A stretch of 64,000 nucleotides of DNA, from positions 2,976,001 through 3,040,000 of the forward strand of contig NZ_CP117996.1 in assembly GCF_028743715.1 (NCBI RefSeq), in the 5' to 3' direction. Position numbers and translations under genes: made by a program. Each line of letters opens with the position of its first letter. Within the stretch, counting starts at the first letter, position 1. Below, one piece after another: positions 57,671-64,000 of this stretch. The notes under the pieces are model-generated. The model ran no database searches. It saw only the letters and a list, made by a program, of their open reading frames with translations, and was not told the DNA's origin. The stretch is from Microbacterium sp. Clip185 (lineage in GTDB: Bacteria > Actinomycetota > Actinomycetes > Actinomycetales > Microbacteriaceae).

Positions 57671-58246
57671 TTAGCGCAGCCGCAGTCCGTCGAGGAGGAG
57701 GCGGACCATCGCGTTGGGCGAACCGTCGGCTGACGGCGCGCGGTGACTGAGGTCGCCGATGGCCTGCAGCAGCTGGATCGGGTCGATGCCTGAGCGCACC
57801 TCGCCCGCATTCACTGCCGCATCCAGGAGCATCCGGATGGCCGGGCCCAGCTTCGCGATGAGGTGGGCCGGCAAAGACTCAAACGCTGGGTCTCCGGAGA
57901 TCAGCGCCGCTGAGAGGCCCTGCTTCGTGGCCACGAACCGGGTGAACCGCTCCACCCACCGGTCGAGAGCCTCGCCGGGCGGGAGCTCGTTCAGCAGCTC
58001 GGTGGCAGCCGCGGCCGTCGCGTCGATCTCGGTCGTGAACACGGCCGCGACGAGTTCGGCGCGGTTCGGGAAGTGACGGTAGAGCGTTCCGACCCCCACG
58101 CCGGCCTCCGCGGCGATCTCACGGGCGGGGGCATCGACGCCCGAGCGGGCGAACACGACCCGTGCGGCGGCGAGGAGCGCGGCGGAGTTGTGGGCCGCAT
58201 CCGAACGCGGGCGACGAGGCGCTACGGCAGCCGGTTCCGCAGACAC
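57671..58246 (-). CDS. TetR/AcrR family regulator
   Basis: The 191-residue repressor has an N-terminal helix-turn-helix: ALLAAARVVFARSGVDAPAREIAAEAGVGVGTLYRHFPNRAELVAAVF. The rest is a helical ligand domain. The GTG at 58246 has GGAGG 10 bases upstream. It is divergent from an aldo/keto reductase gene, and two copies of a GGAAC/GTTCC palindrome lie between them. Confidence 0.9.
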   Translation of the reverse strand: MSAEPAAVAPRRPRSDAAHNSAALLAAARVVFARSGVDAPAREIAAEAGVGVGTLYRHFPNRAELVAAVFTTEIDATAAAATELLNELPPGEALDRWVERFTRFVATKQGLSAALISGDPAFESLPAHLIAKLGPAIRMLLDAAVNAGEVRSGIDPIQLLQAIGDLSHRAPSADGSPNAMVRLLLDGLRLR

Positions 58247-58269
58247 GTCGGTGAGACCTCCTTGCCAAA

Positions 58270-58314
58270 CGGAACAGCGTTCCGTATTGTGAGCGAGAGC
58301 GGAACAATGTTCCG
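58270..58314. promoter_or_regulatory. Two TetR-type operators
   Basis: CGGAACAGCGTTCCG (58270-58284) and CGGAACAATGTTCCG (58300-58314) are palindromes with arms GGAAC and GTTCC. Their centres are 30 bases apart, about three helical turns, which puts both on the same DNA face. They sit between the divergent tetR and aldo/keto reductase starts and are the obvious binding sites of that repressor. Confidence 0.75.
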
Positions 58315-58339
58315 CATCCACAGACTACCGGAGGATCCC

Positions 58340-59362
58340 ATGCAGTACCGCACCCTCGGCCGCACCGGCATCAAAGTGACCCCCTACGCGCTCGGCGCCA
58401 TGATGCTCGGCTCGTACGGCAACCCCGATCGACAGGAGGGCATCCGGATCATCCACCGCGCCCTCGACGCCGGCATCAACTTCGTCGACACCGCGGATCG
58501 CTACGGCGACTCCGAAGAGGTGGTCGGCGAAGCGCTCCGCGGCCGCCGCGACCAGGTCGTGCTCGCCACCAAGTTCTACGGGCCGGTCGACGACGACATC
58601 AACCACCGGGGCGCCTCCCGCCGCTGGATCATGGCAGCGGTCGAGCGGTCGCTCCGCAACCTCGGCACCGACTACATCGACCTCTACCAGCTCCACCGAC
58701 CCGACCCCGATACGGACATCGAAGAGACCCTCTCCGCGCTGACGGATCTGGTGCGCCAGGGCAAGGTCCGCGCGATCGGATCCTCATCGATGCGCGGGTC
58801 CGAGATCGTCGAGGCGCAGTGGACCTCCGAGCGGCGCGGCTTCGAGCGCTTCCGCACCGAGCAGCCGAACTACTCGATCCTCGACAGGGAGATCGAGCGC
58901 GAGATCCTCCCCGTCGCGCAGCGCTACGGGATGGGCACGCTCGTCTACAGTCCCCTCGCTGGCGGTGCGCTCTCGGGCAAGTACCGGGCGGGCCAGACCA
59001 ACGACAACTTCCGCGCCGGCACCGGAATGCAGCACTTCCGCGACGAGCGCCGACTCGCCACGATCGAGCAACTCGTCACACTGGCGGATGAGGTCGGCAT
59101 CCCTCTCTCGCACCTGGCGATGGCCTTCACCCTCGCGCACCCCGGAGTGACCTCGGCGATCATCGGGCCCCGCACGATGGAGCAGCTGGAGTCCACGCTC
59201 GCCGGCGCGGAGGTCGCGCTGTCCGATGAGGTGCTCGACCGCATCGACGCGATCGTGCCGCCGGGCGAGAGCATCGGCGCGATGGACATGGTCTACCGCG
59301 GACCGGAGGTGGGCGAGTCGGCGCTCCGCCGCCGACCCGCGTCGGAGCGGATGGCGGGTTGA
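58340..59362 (+). CDS. Aldo/keto reductase
   Basis: The 340-residue NADPH-dependent reductase has the AKR barrel: MQYRTLGRTGIKVTPYALGAM, the catalytic Asp and Tyr in FVDTADRYGDSEEVVGEAL, the Lys in VLATKFYG and the His in DLYQLHRPDPDTDIEETL. The C-terminal cofactor site is AIIGPRTMEQLES. GGAGGA stands 5 bases before the ATG. The double operator suggests control by the divergent TetR protein, possibly in response to an aldehyde or quinone. Confidence 0.92.
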   Translation: MQYRTLGRTGIKVTPYALGAMMLGSYGNPDRQEGIRIIHRALDAGINFVDTADRYGDSEEVVGEALRGRRDQVVLATKFYGPVDDDINHRGASRRWIMAAVERSLRNLGTDYIDLYQLHRPDPDTDIEETLSALTDLVRQGKVRAIGSSSMRGSEIVEAQWTSERRGFERFRTEQPNYSILDREIEREILPVAQRYGMGTLVYSPLAGGALSGKYRAGQTNDNFRAGTGMQHFRDERRLATIEQLVTLADEVGIPLSHLAMAFTLAHPGVTSAIIGPRTMEQLESTLAGAEVALSDEVLDRIDAIVPPGESIGAMDMVYRGPEVGESALRRRPASERMAG

Positions 59363-59506
59363 GCGCGGCACGGGATCCGCGACCTCTCCCACGGACGCGC
59401 TAGAAGGGGTAGCGCCCTCGACGGGTGGGAACGCAGACCCTAAACGCGACCTCCCGCGCGCGCAACGGGGGTGACGAGGGGCTGAGCGGGCCGGTGGGCT
59501 GGGGCG

Positions 59507-60133
59507 ATGGATACATCACTGGAGAGATCAAGATTCGGAACTGGCCTTATTCGCCGTACGGCGCTCACCATCGGCACCCTAGCCATCCTGCTTACCGGAG
59601 GCGCGCTTGCCTCACCCGCGGCCAACGCCGCCGAACCAGAGGTCAACGACGCCCCCACTGCCCAGACGGAGTTCACCGAGGATCAGTGGTCGGCTGCCGT
59701 CGACGAACTCATCGCGAGCGACGTCGCCCGCACCGTCGAGCCTGCGGAGGGCGGCGACCTTTACACGTTCCAGATTCCCGTCGACGATCAGGCCGTCCCC
59801 GGCGGCCTTTACCCTCTGACCGCGTTCGTCCCCGACGACAATGCGGCGCCGGCACCCGGCCAGGTCACCCCGCAGCTCGGGTGGGGTGAGGACTCACGCG
59901 GACCGTTTCTCATCCTCAACAAGTTCGACCAGGACCTACTGACCGGAGGAGCGATCCAAGTGATCGGGCTCGCCGCATGTGCCCTGCCGGGCATCGGGTG
60001 GGTATCGTGCGGCGTCATCCAGGGAGCTCTGCTCGTCGCCAGCGCGGGGATCTCGCAGCTGCCGAAGCCGTGCCCCGACCAAGCCAAGGTGTATCTGTTC
60101 CAGCAGTACAACCGCGTCGGCTGCTACCCCTGA
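59507..60133 (+). CDS. Secreted protein with hydrophobic Cys-containing C-terminus
   Basis: The 208-residue product has a signal peptide (RRTALTIGTLAILLTGGALA, then SPAANAAEP). A polar middle part follows. The last 75 residues hold the hydrophobic stretch GGAIQVIGLAACALPGIGWV, then SCGVIQGALLVASAGISQ, and a tail with two more Cys (PKPCPDQ and VGCYP). Four Cys could make two disulfides. No family is recognised; a bacteriocin-like or adhesin-like secreted protein is conceivable. A strong hairpin terminates it. Confidence 0.7.
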   Translation: MDTSLERSRFGTGLIRRTALTIGTLAILLTGGALASPAANAAEPEVNDAPTAQTEFTEDQWSAAVDELIASDVARTVEPAEGGDLYTFQIPVDDQAVPGGLYPLTAFVPDDNAAPAPGQVTPQLGWGEDSRGPFLILNKFDQDLLTGGAIQVIGLAACALPGIGWVSCGVIQGALLVASAGISQLPKPCPDQAKVYLFQQYNRVGCYP

Positions 60134-60153
60134 ATCCCGATCGTCCAAGACAC

Positions 60154-60183
60154 GGAGGGCACCCCGTTCACGGGGTGCCCTCC
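60154..60183. terminator. Bidirectional hairpin holding the XRE stop codon in its loop
   Basis: GGAGGGCACCCCG pairs perfectly with CGGGGTGCCCTCC around the loop TTCA. It lies 20 bases after the secreted-protein stop. On the minus strand the loop supplies TGA, the stop codon of the XRE gene, so that gene's last codons form one stem arm. No T run follows on either side. Confidence 0.7.
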
Positions 60184-60371
60184 AGCGCGAACAGCGCGTC
60201 GACGCGCTGATCCAGCTCGCGAGCGAGGAGGAATGCGAGCATCAGCGTCGGCGCGTGCACGCCTCGTTCGATGGAGATGATCGTCTGGCGTGACACGCCG
60301 CAGCGCCGGCTCAACTCCTCTTGCGTGAGCCCCGCGGCGAGGCGGGCTGCCCGGACGTTACTGACGAGCAC
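60168..60371 (-). CDS. Small XRE family regulator
   Basis: The 67-residue protein is a single helix-turn-helix domain: VRAARLAAGLTQEELSRRCGVSRQTIISIERGVHAPTL, of the type that accompanies small membrane proteins. It starts with GTG and overlaps the membrane-protein gene by 14 bases, so translation is probably coupled. Two matching 16-base operators upstream of the pair are its likely targets. Confidence 0.88.
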   Translation of the reverse strand: MLVSNVRAARLAAGLTQEELSRRCGVSRQTIISIERGVHAPTLMLAFLLARELDQRVDALFALEGTP

Positions 60372-60747
60372 TGCGGTTCACCCACAGGCGGGAGATGCCA
60401 TAGCCGACCACGAGCACCGCCAGCAGGCCGAGAAGGATGATCCAGCTCGGCACCGCCGGTGACGCGACCCCGACCGCCAACGCGATTGCCGTCGCTATCA
60501 GAGCGAACACGTACGCTGCCGCACGAGCACGCACATCCTCCGCGTACTCGACGGAGTCCGGGCCATCTGTGCGATTCGCCCGCTGCGTGCGGCGCTTGAC
60601 GATCATGGCGCCGAGCCCGACGAAGGCGACGGGAACGGTCAACGCGACAACGCGAAGCCATTCGAGCTCATAACGGTAGGCAAGCCCGAGGCTGATCGCC
60701 ATGGCGGCGATTCCCCCGAGAAGAAGAGCGATGTACTTCCAGAACAC
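60358..60747 (-). CDS. Four-helix membrane protein paired with XRE regulator
   Basis: The 129-residue protein has four membrane helices in two pairs, with a charged loop (KRRTQRANRTDGPDSVEYAEDVRAR) between. It starts with GTG after GGAGG at 6 bases. It is followed by an overlapping XRE gene, a gene pairing seen also at 32595-33442 with a different membrane protein. The function is unknown. Confidence 0.75.
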   Translation of the reverse strand: MFWKYIALLLGGIAAMAISLGLAYRYELEWLRVVALTVPVAFVGLGAMIVKRRTQRANRTDGPDSVEYAEDVRARAAAYVFALIATAIALAVGVASPAVPSWIILLGLLAVLVVGYGISRLWVNRSARQ

Positions 60748-60768
60748 GAGCCACCTCCAGGTCGCGAT

Positions 60769-60829
60769 GTCAAAAACTCTTGACCAGCGACGTTAGGTCC
60801 AGGCATCCATGATGTCAAGACGGCTTGAC
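60769..60829 (-). promoter_or_regulatory. Two 16-base operators upstream of the membrane protein/XRE pair
   Basis: GTCAAAAACTCTTGAC (60769-60784) and GTCAAGACGGCTTGAC (60814-60829) share the inverted arms GTCAA and TTGAC with a 6-base centre. They start 45 bases apart and precede the leftward gene pair, so they are probably bound by the encoded XRE protein. Confidence 0.65.
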
Positions 60830-60856
60830 GTCGCGTTTCGTCTCGCTGCCCTCGCT

Positions 60857-60900
60857 CAACGACCGGGTGGGAGAGTGCTCGCGCAACGACCGGATGGGAG
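60857..60900. repeat. Short direct repeat
   Basis: CAACGACCGGGTGGGAG (60857-60873) recurs with one change as CAACGACCGGATGGGAG (60884-60900), 27 bases apart, in a gap of 162 bases without other features except the operators. It could be a remnant or a binding site. Nothing else supports a role. Confidence 0.5.
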
Positions 60901-60909
60901 GGACGCGGG

Positions 60910-61047
60910 TCAGGCGGGTTCGGTGACGCGGGCGAGTCCGCAGTTCAGGCACGACCACGCGACGAGGAAGGCCTCGTCGTCGAGGAACTCGAAGCGCAGC
61001 GCGTCGCCGCAGGTGGGGCACACCCACGGGGGCTGTCGAGAGGTCAC
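60910..61047 (-). CDS. 45-residue zinc-ribbon protein
   Basis: A short frame starting with GTG at 61047 encodes 45 residues with two CxxC pairs: CPTCGDALRFEFL and SCLNCGLARVTEPA. The spacing suits a zinc ribbon. GGA overlaps the start region, so the ribosome binding site is not ideal. Similar very short zinc-ribbon proteins occur in actinobacteria; partners are unknown. It lies between the lipoprotein gene at 61093 and the XRE operators. Confidence 0.6.
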   Translation of the reverse strand: MTSRQPPWVCPTCGDALRFEFLDDEAFLVAWSCLNCGLARVTEPA

Positions 61048-61092
61048 TCCTCGAGCGTAGAACCGCTCGAGGAGGCGAGGGTCGTCGCGACG

Positions 61093-61710
61093 TCAGCCGT
61101 CGATGCCGAGCAGCTGCTTCGCGGCGGCGACGGCCGGGGTGCCGCCGAAGTCGGGATCGACTCCGAGCTTCGTCTGCGTGAGCGTCACGTAGACACCGGG
61201 CACGTTCGTGACCGTCGTCAGACTCCGGAGGTCTCCGACGGCGCGGCCCAGGTTCGCGATGCCACCTGCGGCCTCGAGTCCTGCATCCGGCACGTACTCG
61301 AGTCCGGAGAGCTCGATGATGTCCTTCGTGGGAACGTCGCCCGCGCCCGTGTTGGCGTCGACGGTCGCGCCGAAGGACGCGATGACATCGGCATTGGTGG
61401 GCGACTTCCACATGCAGCGCACGGACTCACTGTCGACGGCATCGTCCACGAGCTCCATCCCCTCGATCTGTGCGGAGACGAGCGCACCGATGGCGGCGCA
61501 CGAGGGATAGCGTTCGACGACATCCGCCACCGTGTATGCACCGCCGCCCTGCGAGCCTCCGGCAGCCGGCTCGGGCGACTGTCCACCGCCGGCGGCCGGC
61601 TCCGAACCGGCAGGGGCGGGAGCAGCGGCGGCGCACGATGCGAGCAGCGCGGCCCCGCATCCGAGTGCGAGGGCGGCGAAGAGTCGGGTGAGCGGGCGAG
61701 AGGTCGGCAC
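61093..61710 (-). CDS. Lipoprotein of unknown function
   Basis: The 205-residue protein has a signal with lipobox LASC (Cys26), a linker rich in Ala, Pro and Gly to about residue 57 and a folded domain with Cys in RYPSCAAIGALV and VRCMWKSP. The pattern recalls actinobacterial lipoproteins of the DUF3558 kind, but the match is weak. It starts with GTG, divergent from the copper-chaperone gene. Confidence 0.7.
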   Translation of the reverse strand: MPTSRPLTRLFAALALGCGAALLASCAAAAPAPAGSEPAAGGGQSPEPAAGGSQGGGAYTVADVVERYPSCAAIGALVSAQIEGMELVDDAVDSESVRCMWKSPTNADVIASFGATVDANTGAGDVPTKDIIELSGLEYVPDAGLEAAGGIANLGRAVGDLRSLTTVTNVPGVYVTLTQTKLGVDPDFGGTPAVAAAKQLLGIDG

Positions 61711-61791
61711 GGAGGGAGCTTACAGACGACGCCGAGCGGCCGGATGGTTATCCACATCGCCGTAGAGTGAGCCCCAACCCTCTCGCACCAG

Positions 61792-61811
61792 ATACCCCCT
61801 GGGGGTATGCT
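61792..61811 (+). promoter_or_regulatory. CsoR/copper-type operator overlapping a -10 box
   Basis: ATACCCCCTGGGGGTAT (61792-61808) is a palindrome of the kind bound by copper-sensing CsoR repressors. A likely -10 box TATGCT (61806-61811) overlaps its right arm, so binding would block transcription of the chaperone gene 22 bases further on. No csoR gene is in the window. Confidence 0.75.
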
Positions 61812-61832
61812 GAGCCGTGGAACGGAGCACAC

Positions 61833-62138
61833 ATGATTCAACCCATCGAGTTCGGCCGCACCGAGCCCAAGGCGGCCTGCGCCTGCGGCGGTCACGGCGA
61901 CCACCACGCATCCGAGCCGGCAGCGGCCGACGCCCAGGAGATCCTCGTCACCGGGATGACGTGCGCGCACTGTGTTTCGGCCGTCACCCAGGAGCTCACC
62001 GCGATCGACGGCGTGACCGACGTCTCCGTCGACCTACAGGCCGGCGGCGCGTCGCGCGTCACCTTCCGCTCCGCATCCCCCGTCGACGCGCAGGCGATCG
62101 CCGCGGCGATCGACGAAGCGGGCTACTCGCTCGTCTGA
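61833..62138 (+). CDS. copZ: Heavy-metal-associated domain protein (CopZ-like)
   Basis: The 101-residue protein has one HMA domain with the metal site GMTCAHCVSAVTQEL and a normal beta-alpha-beta core. Before it stands a short extension rich in Cys and His (CACGGHGDHH) that may bind extra metal. The CsoR-type operator upstream supports copper. GGAG stands 6 bases before the ATG. No copper ATPase gene is adjacent within the window. Confidence 0.88.
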   Translation: MIQPIEFGRTEPKAACACGGHGDHHASEPAAADAQEILVTGMTCAHCVSAVTQELTAIDGVTDVSVDLQAGGASRVTFRSASPVDAQAIAAAIDEAGYSLV

Positions 62139-62154
62139 GCCGCGCCCGCGCGCT

Positions 62155-62225
62155 CGCGAGACTGCATTGTGGTCACGAGATCAGGGGTAATACCCATTAT
62201 CTCGTGGCGCAAATGCAGTCTCGCG
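62155..62225. repeat. 71-base nested palindrome (family 4)
   Basis: Outer arms CGCGAGACTGCATT (62155-62168) and AATGCAGTCTCGCG (62212-62225) are perfect complements. Inside lie CACGAGAT (62174-62181) and ATCTCGTG (62199-62206), and the centre GGGTAATACCC is itself nearly symmetrical. The element lies between convergent copZ and the molybdoprotein gene and could end transcription of both. Only one copy is seen here. Confidence 0.8.
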
Positions 62226-62249
62226 GGAAGTAAAGGGGTGGCCGGCGCG

Positions 62250-63971
62250 TCAGCTCACGGTCACGAGCGTGCGCTGCCAGCCGGACGACCCGTCGGGGGC
62301 GACGGGGGCCGGCTGCTCGATCTGCAGCTTGCCCGCCGCATCGATCGCCCGCACCGCGATGTAGTGCGAGCCGGGCGTCGCATCCCACTCGAGCACCCAC
62401 TGCACCCAGGCATCCTTGTTCACAGGCGAGGAGAGCGTCGCGCGCTGCCACTCGCCATCGTCGATGCTCACCTCGACGGCCGAGATGCCGACGCCCTGCG
62501 CCCAGGCCATGCCGGCGATCGGCACCTTGCCCGCGGCCACCGGCTTGCCGAGCTTGGGAGTGTCGACGCGTGACGACAGCTTGATGGGGGCACGGTCGCT
62601 GTAGCCTCGGGGCGTCCAGTATGCGGTGTCAGCGGCGAAGGTCGTGACCTTCAGCTCCTCCACCCACTTCGTCGCCGACACGTAGCCGTAGAGACCGGGA
62701 ACAACCATCCGCACGGGGAAGCCGTGCTCCAGCGGCAGCGGTTCGCCGTTCATCCCGACCGCGAGGATGGCGTCGATGCCGGGGTCGGTGAGGGTTTCGA
62801 GCGGAGTGGATGCGGTGAAGCCGTCGACGCTGCGCGAGAGCACCATGTCGGCCCCGGACTGCACACCGGCGGCGGCGAGCACGGTGCGCACCGGAACGCC
62901 GAGCCACCGCGCGTTGCCCACGAGGTCGCCGCCGACCTCGTTCGAGACGCATGTGAGCGTGATCACGTACTCGTCGAGTCCGAGGGCGAGAAGGTCGTCG
63001 AAGCTCAGCTCGACGCGCTTGTCGACCATGCCGTCGACGACGAGGCGCCACGTGTTCGGGTCCACGGTGGGAATCGTCAGCGCGGTGTCGACGCGGTAGA
63101 AGTCCGCGTTGGGGGTGAAGAGGGGCGAGATCCCGTCGATGTCGAGCTCCGCGCCCTGCGGGATCGGAACCGTCGTCTTCGGCGCCGGCAGCCGGAGGGC
63201 ATCGCGGATCTGCCGGATCGATGCGGTCGTCGCGTTCAGCGCCCGCGCTCCGAGGCCCACCACGACGGCGGATGCGGCGACGATGCCGGTGAGGAGGAAG
63301 AACCCGCGGCGGTCCAGCTGCATCTCGGACGGCGCCCGCTTCGGGCGTCGTTCGGGGGACGCGAGATGCGGTACCGAGCCGCCCGAGCCCGCATCACGGG
63401 TCACTTCAACAGGACTTGTGGCGGCATCATCCGCTTCGAGGGACGCAGGATGCGGCGGAATCGCGCCGGAGGCCGCATCACGGGTCCCTTGAACAGAGAC
63501 AGTGGCAGCCGCGGCGGCGAGCTTCCAGCGGCGAAGGCGAGAGGTGAGCAGCATCAGCATCCAGATGCCGACGGCGGCGCCGGCGATGCACGCCACACCG
63601 GCCAGGGCACCCGCATCCGCGCGCGTGACCACGGCGGCGGTCGCGAGGGCTGCGGCGAGCGCGAAGAGCACGACGCCCCACAGCGGTCGGAGGGTCTCGA
63701 CGATGCCGATGACGGCGGCCGCGATCACCACGGCCACCGCGAGGGAGGCGAGCAGCACCGCTTTGTCGGCGGTGCCGAACGTCGAGATCGCGAACTCCTT
63801 GAGCGGACGCGGCACGATGTCGATGACGAACGACCCGACGGCGATCAGGGGACTGGTGCCGCGCGAGACGAGGGCGGCGACCGCCTCGCTGACCGCGAGG
63901 AAGGCCGCTGCCGCAACGACACCGGCGAGCGAAGCCCAACCCCACGTCGTGCGCATCCGCAGTCGTGTCAT
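62250..63971 (-). CDS. Molybdopterin-dependent oxidoreductase (sulfite oxidase fold) with membrane domain
   Basis: The 573-residue protein has four or five N-terminal membrane helices (residues 10-145), a linker, a further helix or Tat-like segment (MQLDRRGFFLLTGIVAASAVVVGL), a sulfite-oxidase-type molybdopterin domain with the Mo-ligand Cys in TLTCVSNEVGGDLVGNARWLGV, and a C-terminal dimerisation domain (DGEWQRATLSSP). Similar actinobacterial proteins are annotated only as molybdopterin oxidoreductases; the substrate is unknown. The linker, residues 160-210, is encoded by two copies of a palindromic repeat. GGAG precedes the ATG. Confidence 0.88.
   Translation of the reverse strand: MTRLRMRTTWGWASLAGVVAAAAFLAVSEAVAALVSRGTSPLIAVGSFVIDIVPRPLKEFAISTFGTADKAVLLASLAVAVVIAAAVIGIVETLRPLWGVVLFALAAALATAAVVTRADAGALAGVACIAGAAVGIWMLMLLTSRLRRWKLAAAAATVSVQGTRDAASGAIPPHPASLEADDAATSPVEVTRDAGSGGSVPHLASPERRPKRAPSEMQLDRRGFFLLTGIVAASAVVVGLGARALNATTASIRQIRDALRLPAPKTTVPIPQGAELDIDGISPLFTPNADFYRVDTALTIPTVDPNTWRLVVDGMVDKRVELSFDDLLALGLDEYVITLTCVSNEVGGDLVGNARWLGVPVRTVLAAAGVQSGADMVLSRSVDGFTASTPLETLTDPGIDAILAVGMNGEPLPLEHGFPVRMVVPGLYGYVSATKWVEELKVTTFAADTAYWTPRGYSDRAPIKLSSRVDTPKLGKPVAAGKVPIAGMAWAQGVGISAVEVSIDDGEWQRATLSSPVNKDAWVQWVLEWDATPGSHYIAVRAIDAAGKLQIEQPAPVAPDGSSGWQRTLVTVS
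63351..63493. repeat. Two 59-base palindromic repeats inside a coding region (family 2)
   Basis: Units at 63351-63409 and 63435-63493 are 59 bases each. Both carry the family 2 ends (TTCGAGGGACGC or TTCGGGGGACGC at left; GGGTCCCTTGAA or GGGTCACTTCAA at right) and inner ATGCGG/CCGCAT arms. They start 84 bases apart, 28 codons, so they keep the reading frame. They encode the related peptides GTRDAASGAIPPHPASLEA and VTRDAGSGGSVPHLASPE in the linker of the molybdoprotein. Confidence 0.88.
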
Positions 63972-64000
63972 GGTCGGTCTCCGCTCGCCGGTCCGGCGAT

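Overview
The window comes from a high-GC Gram-positive actinobacterium, most likely Microbacterium or a close relative in the Microbacteriaceae. This rests on base composition near 70% G+C, frequent GTG starts, long chains of genes overlapping by 4 bases (ATGA or GTGA), an F420-type LLM oxidoreductase, DUF3180, DUF4192 and DUF1361 proteins, and the tilS-hpt-ftsH-folE-folP-folB-folK order. The octamer GGATGCGG and its complement recur along the whole window. No database search was possible, so all family calls are from motifs and remembered family features.

Layout. 1-5244: a lipoprotein, a DUF1361 membrane protein, tRNA-Ser, an LLM oxidoreductase, lactate dehydrogenase with a creatininase-like protein, and two clusters of a 52-base palindromic repeat. 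5245-23007: an accessory nutrient locus. A leftward operon encodes an amidohydrolase and a complete Dpp-type oligopeptide ABC transporter. A rightward operon encodes a deaminase of the adenosine deaminase family, a BMP-type ABC transporter, a divergent adenine deaminase homologue and an acyl-CoA-dehydrogenase-like flavoprotein. Between them lie a PPC-domain protein, a GntR/UTRA regulator and a nucleoside deaminase. Copies of a 14-base palindrome related to ACTTGTCGACAAGT stand before four of these units, which suggests one regulon for nucleoside or nucleobase salvage.

23187-32396: RadA, acetyltransferases, a MerR regulator with its own 19-base-spacer promoter facing an esterase, an N-acetylglutamate synthase and ClpC. 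32548-35755: a DUF2975/XRE pair, then an AbiEi-like protein with a VSR/DUF559-type nuclease domain flanked on both sides by three-unit arrays of a 59-base palindrome with an exact 74-base period. 35871-51313: core genes, including cardiolipin synthase, lysS, panC, the folate operon with PH-domain membrane proteins, ftsH, hpt, tilS and ppa.

51383-57514: a secreted M23 peptidase and a tRNA cluster (Glu, Asp, Phe), followed by a stretch of visibly lower G+C. That stretch holds an HNH-nuclease remnant, two exported or membrane proteins and a divergently arranged two-component system, and is probably acquired. 57671-64000: a TetR/aldo-keto reductase pair, a secreted cysteine-containing protein, an XRE/membrane-protein pair with two operator copies, a 45-residue zinc-ribbon protein, a copper-chaperone gene under a CsoR-type operator, and a sulfite-oxidase-fold molybdoprotein. 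The linker of that molybdoprotein is encoded by two in-frame copies of the same 59-base palindrome seen near 34 kb. The palindromic repeat families, above all the paired arrays around the nuclease gene and the protein-coding copies, are the least explained feature of the window.
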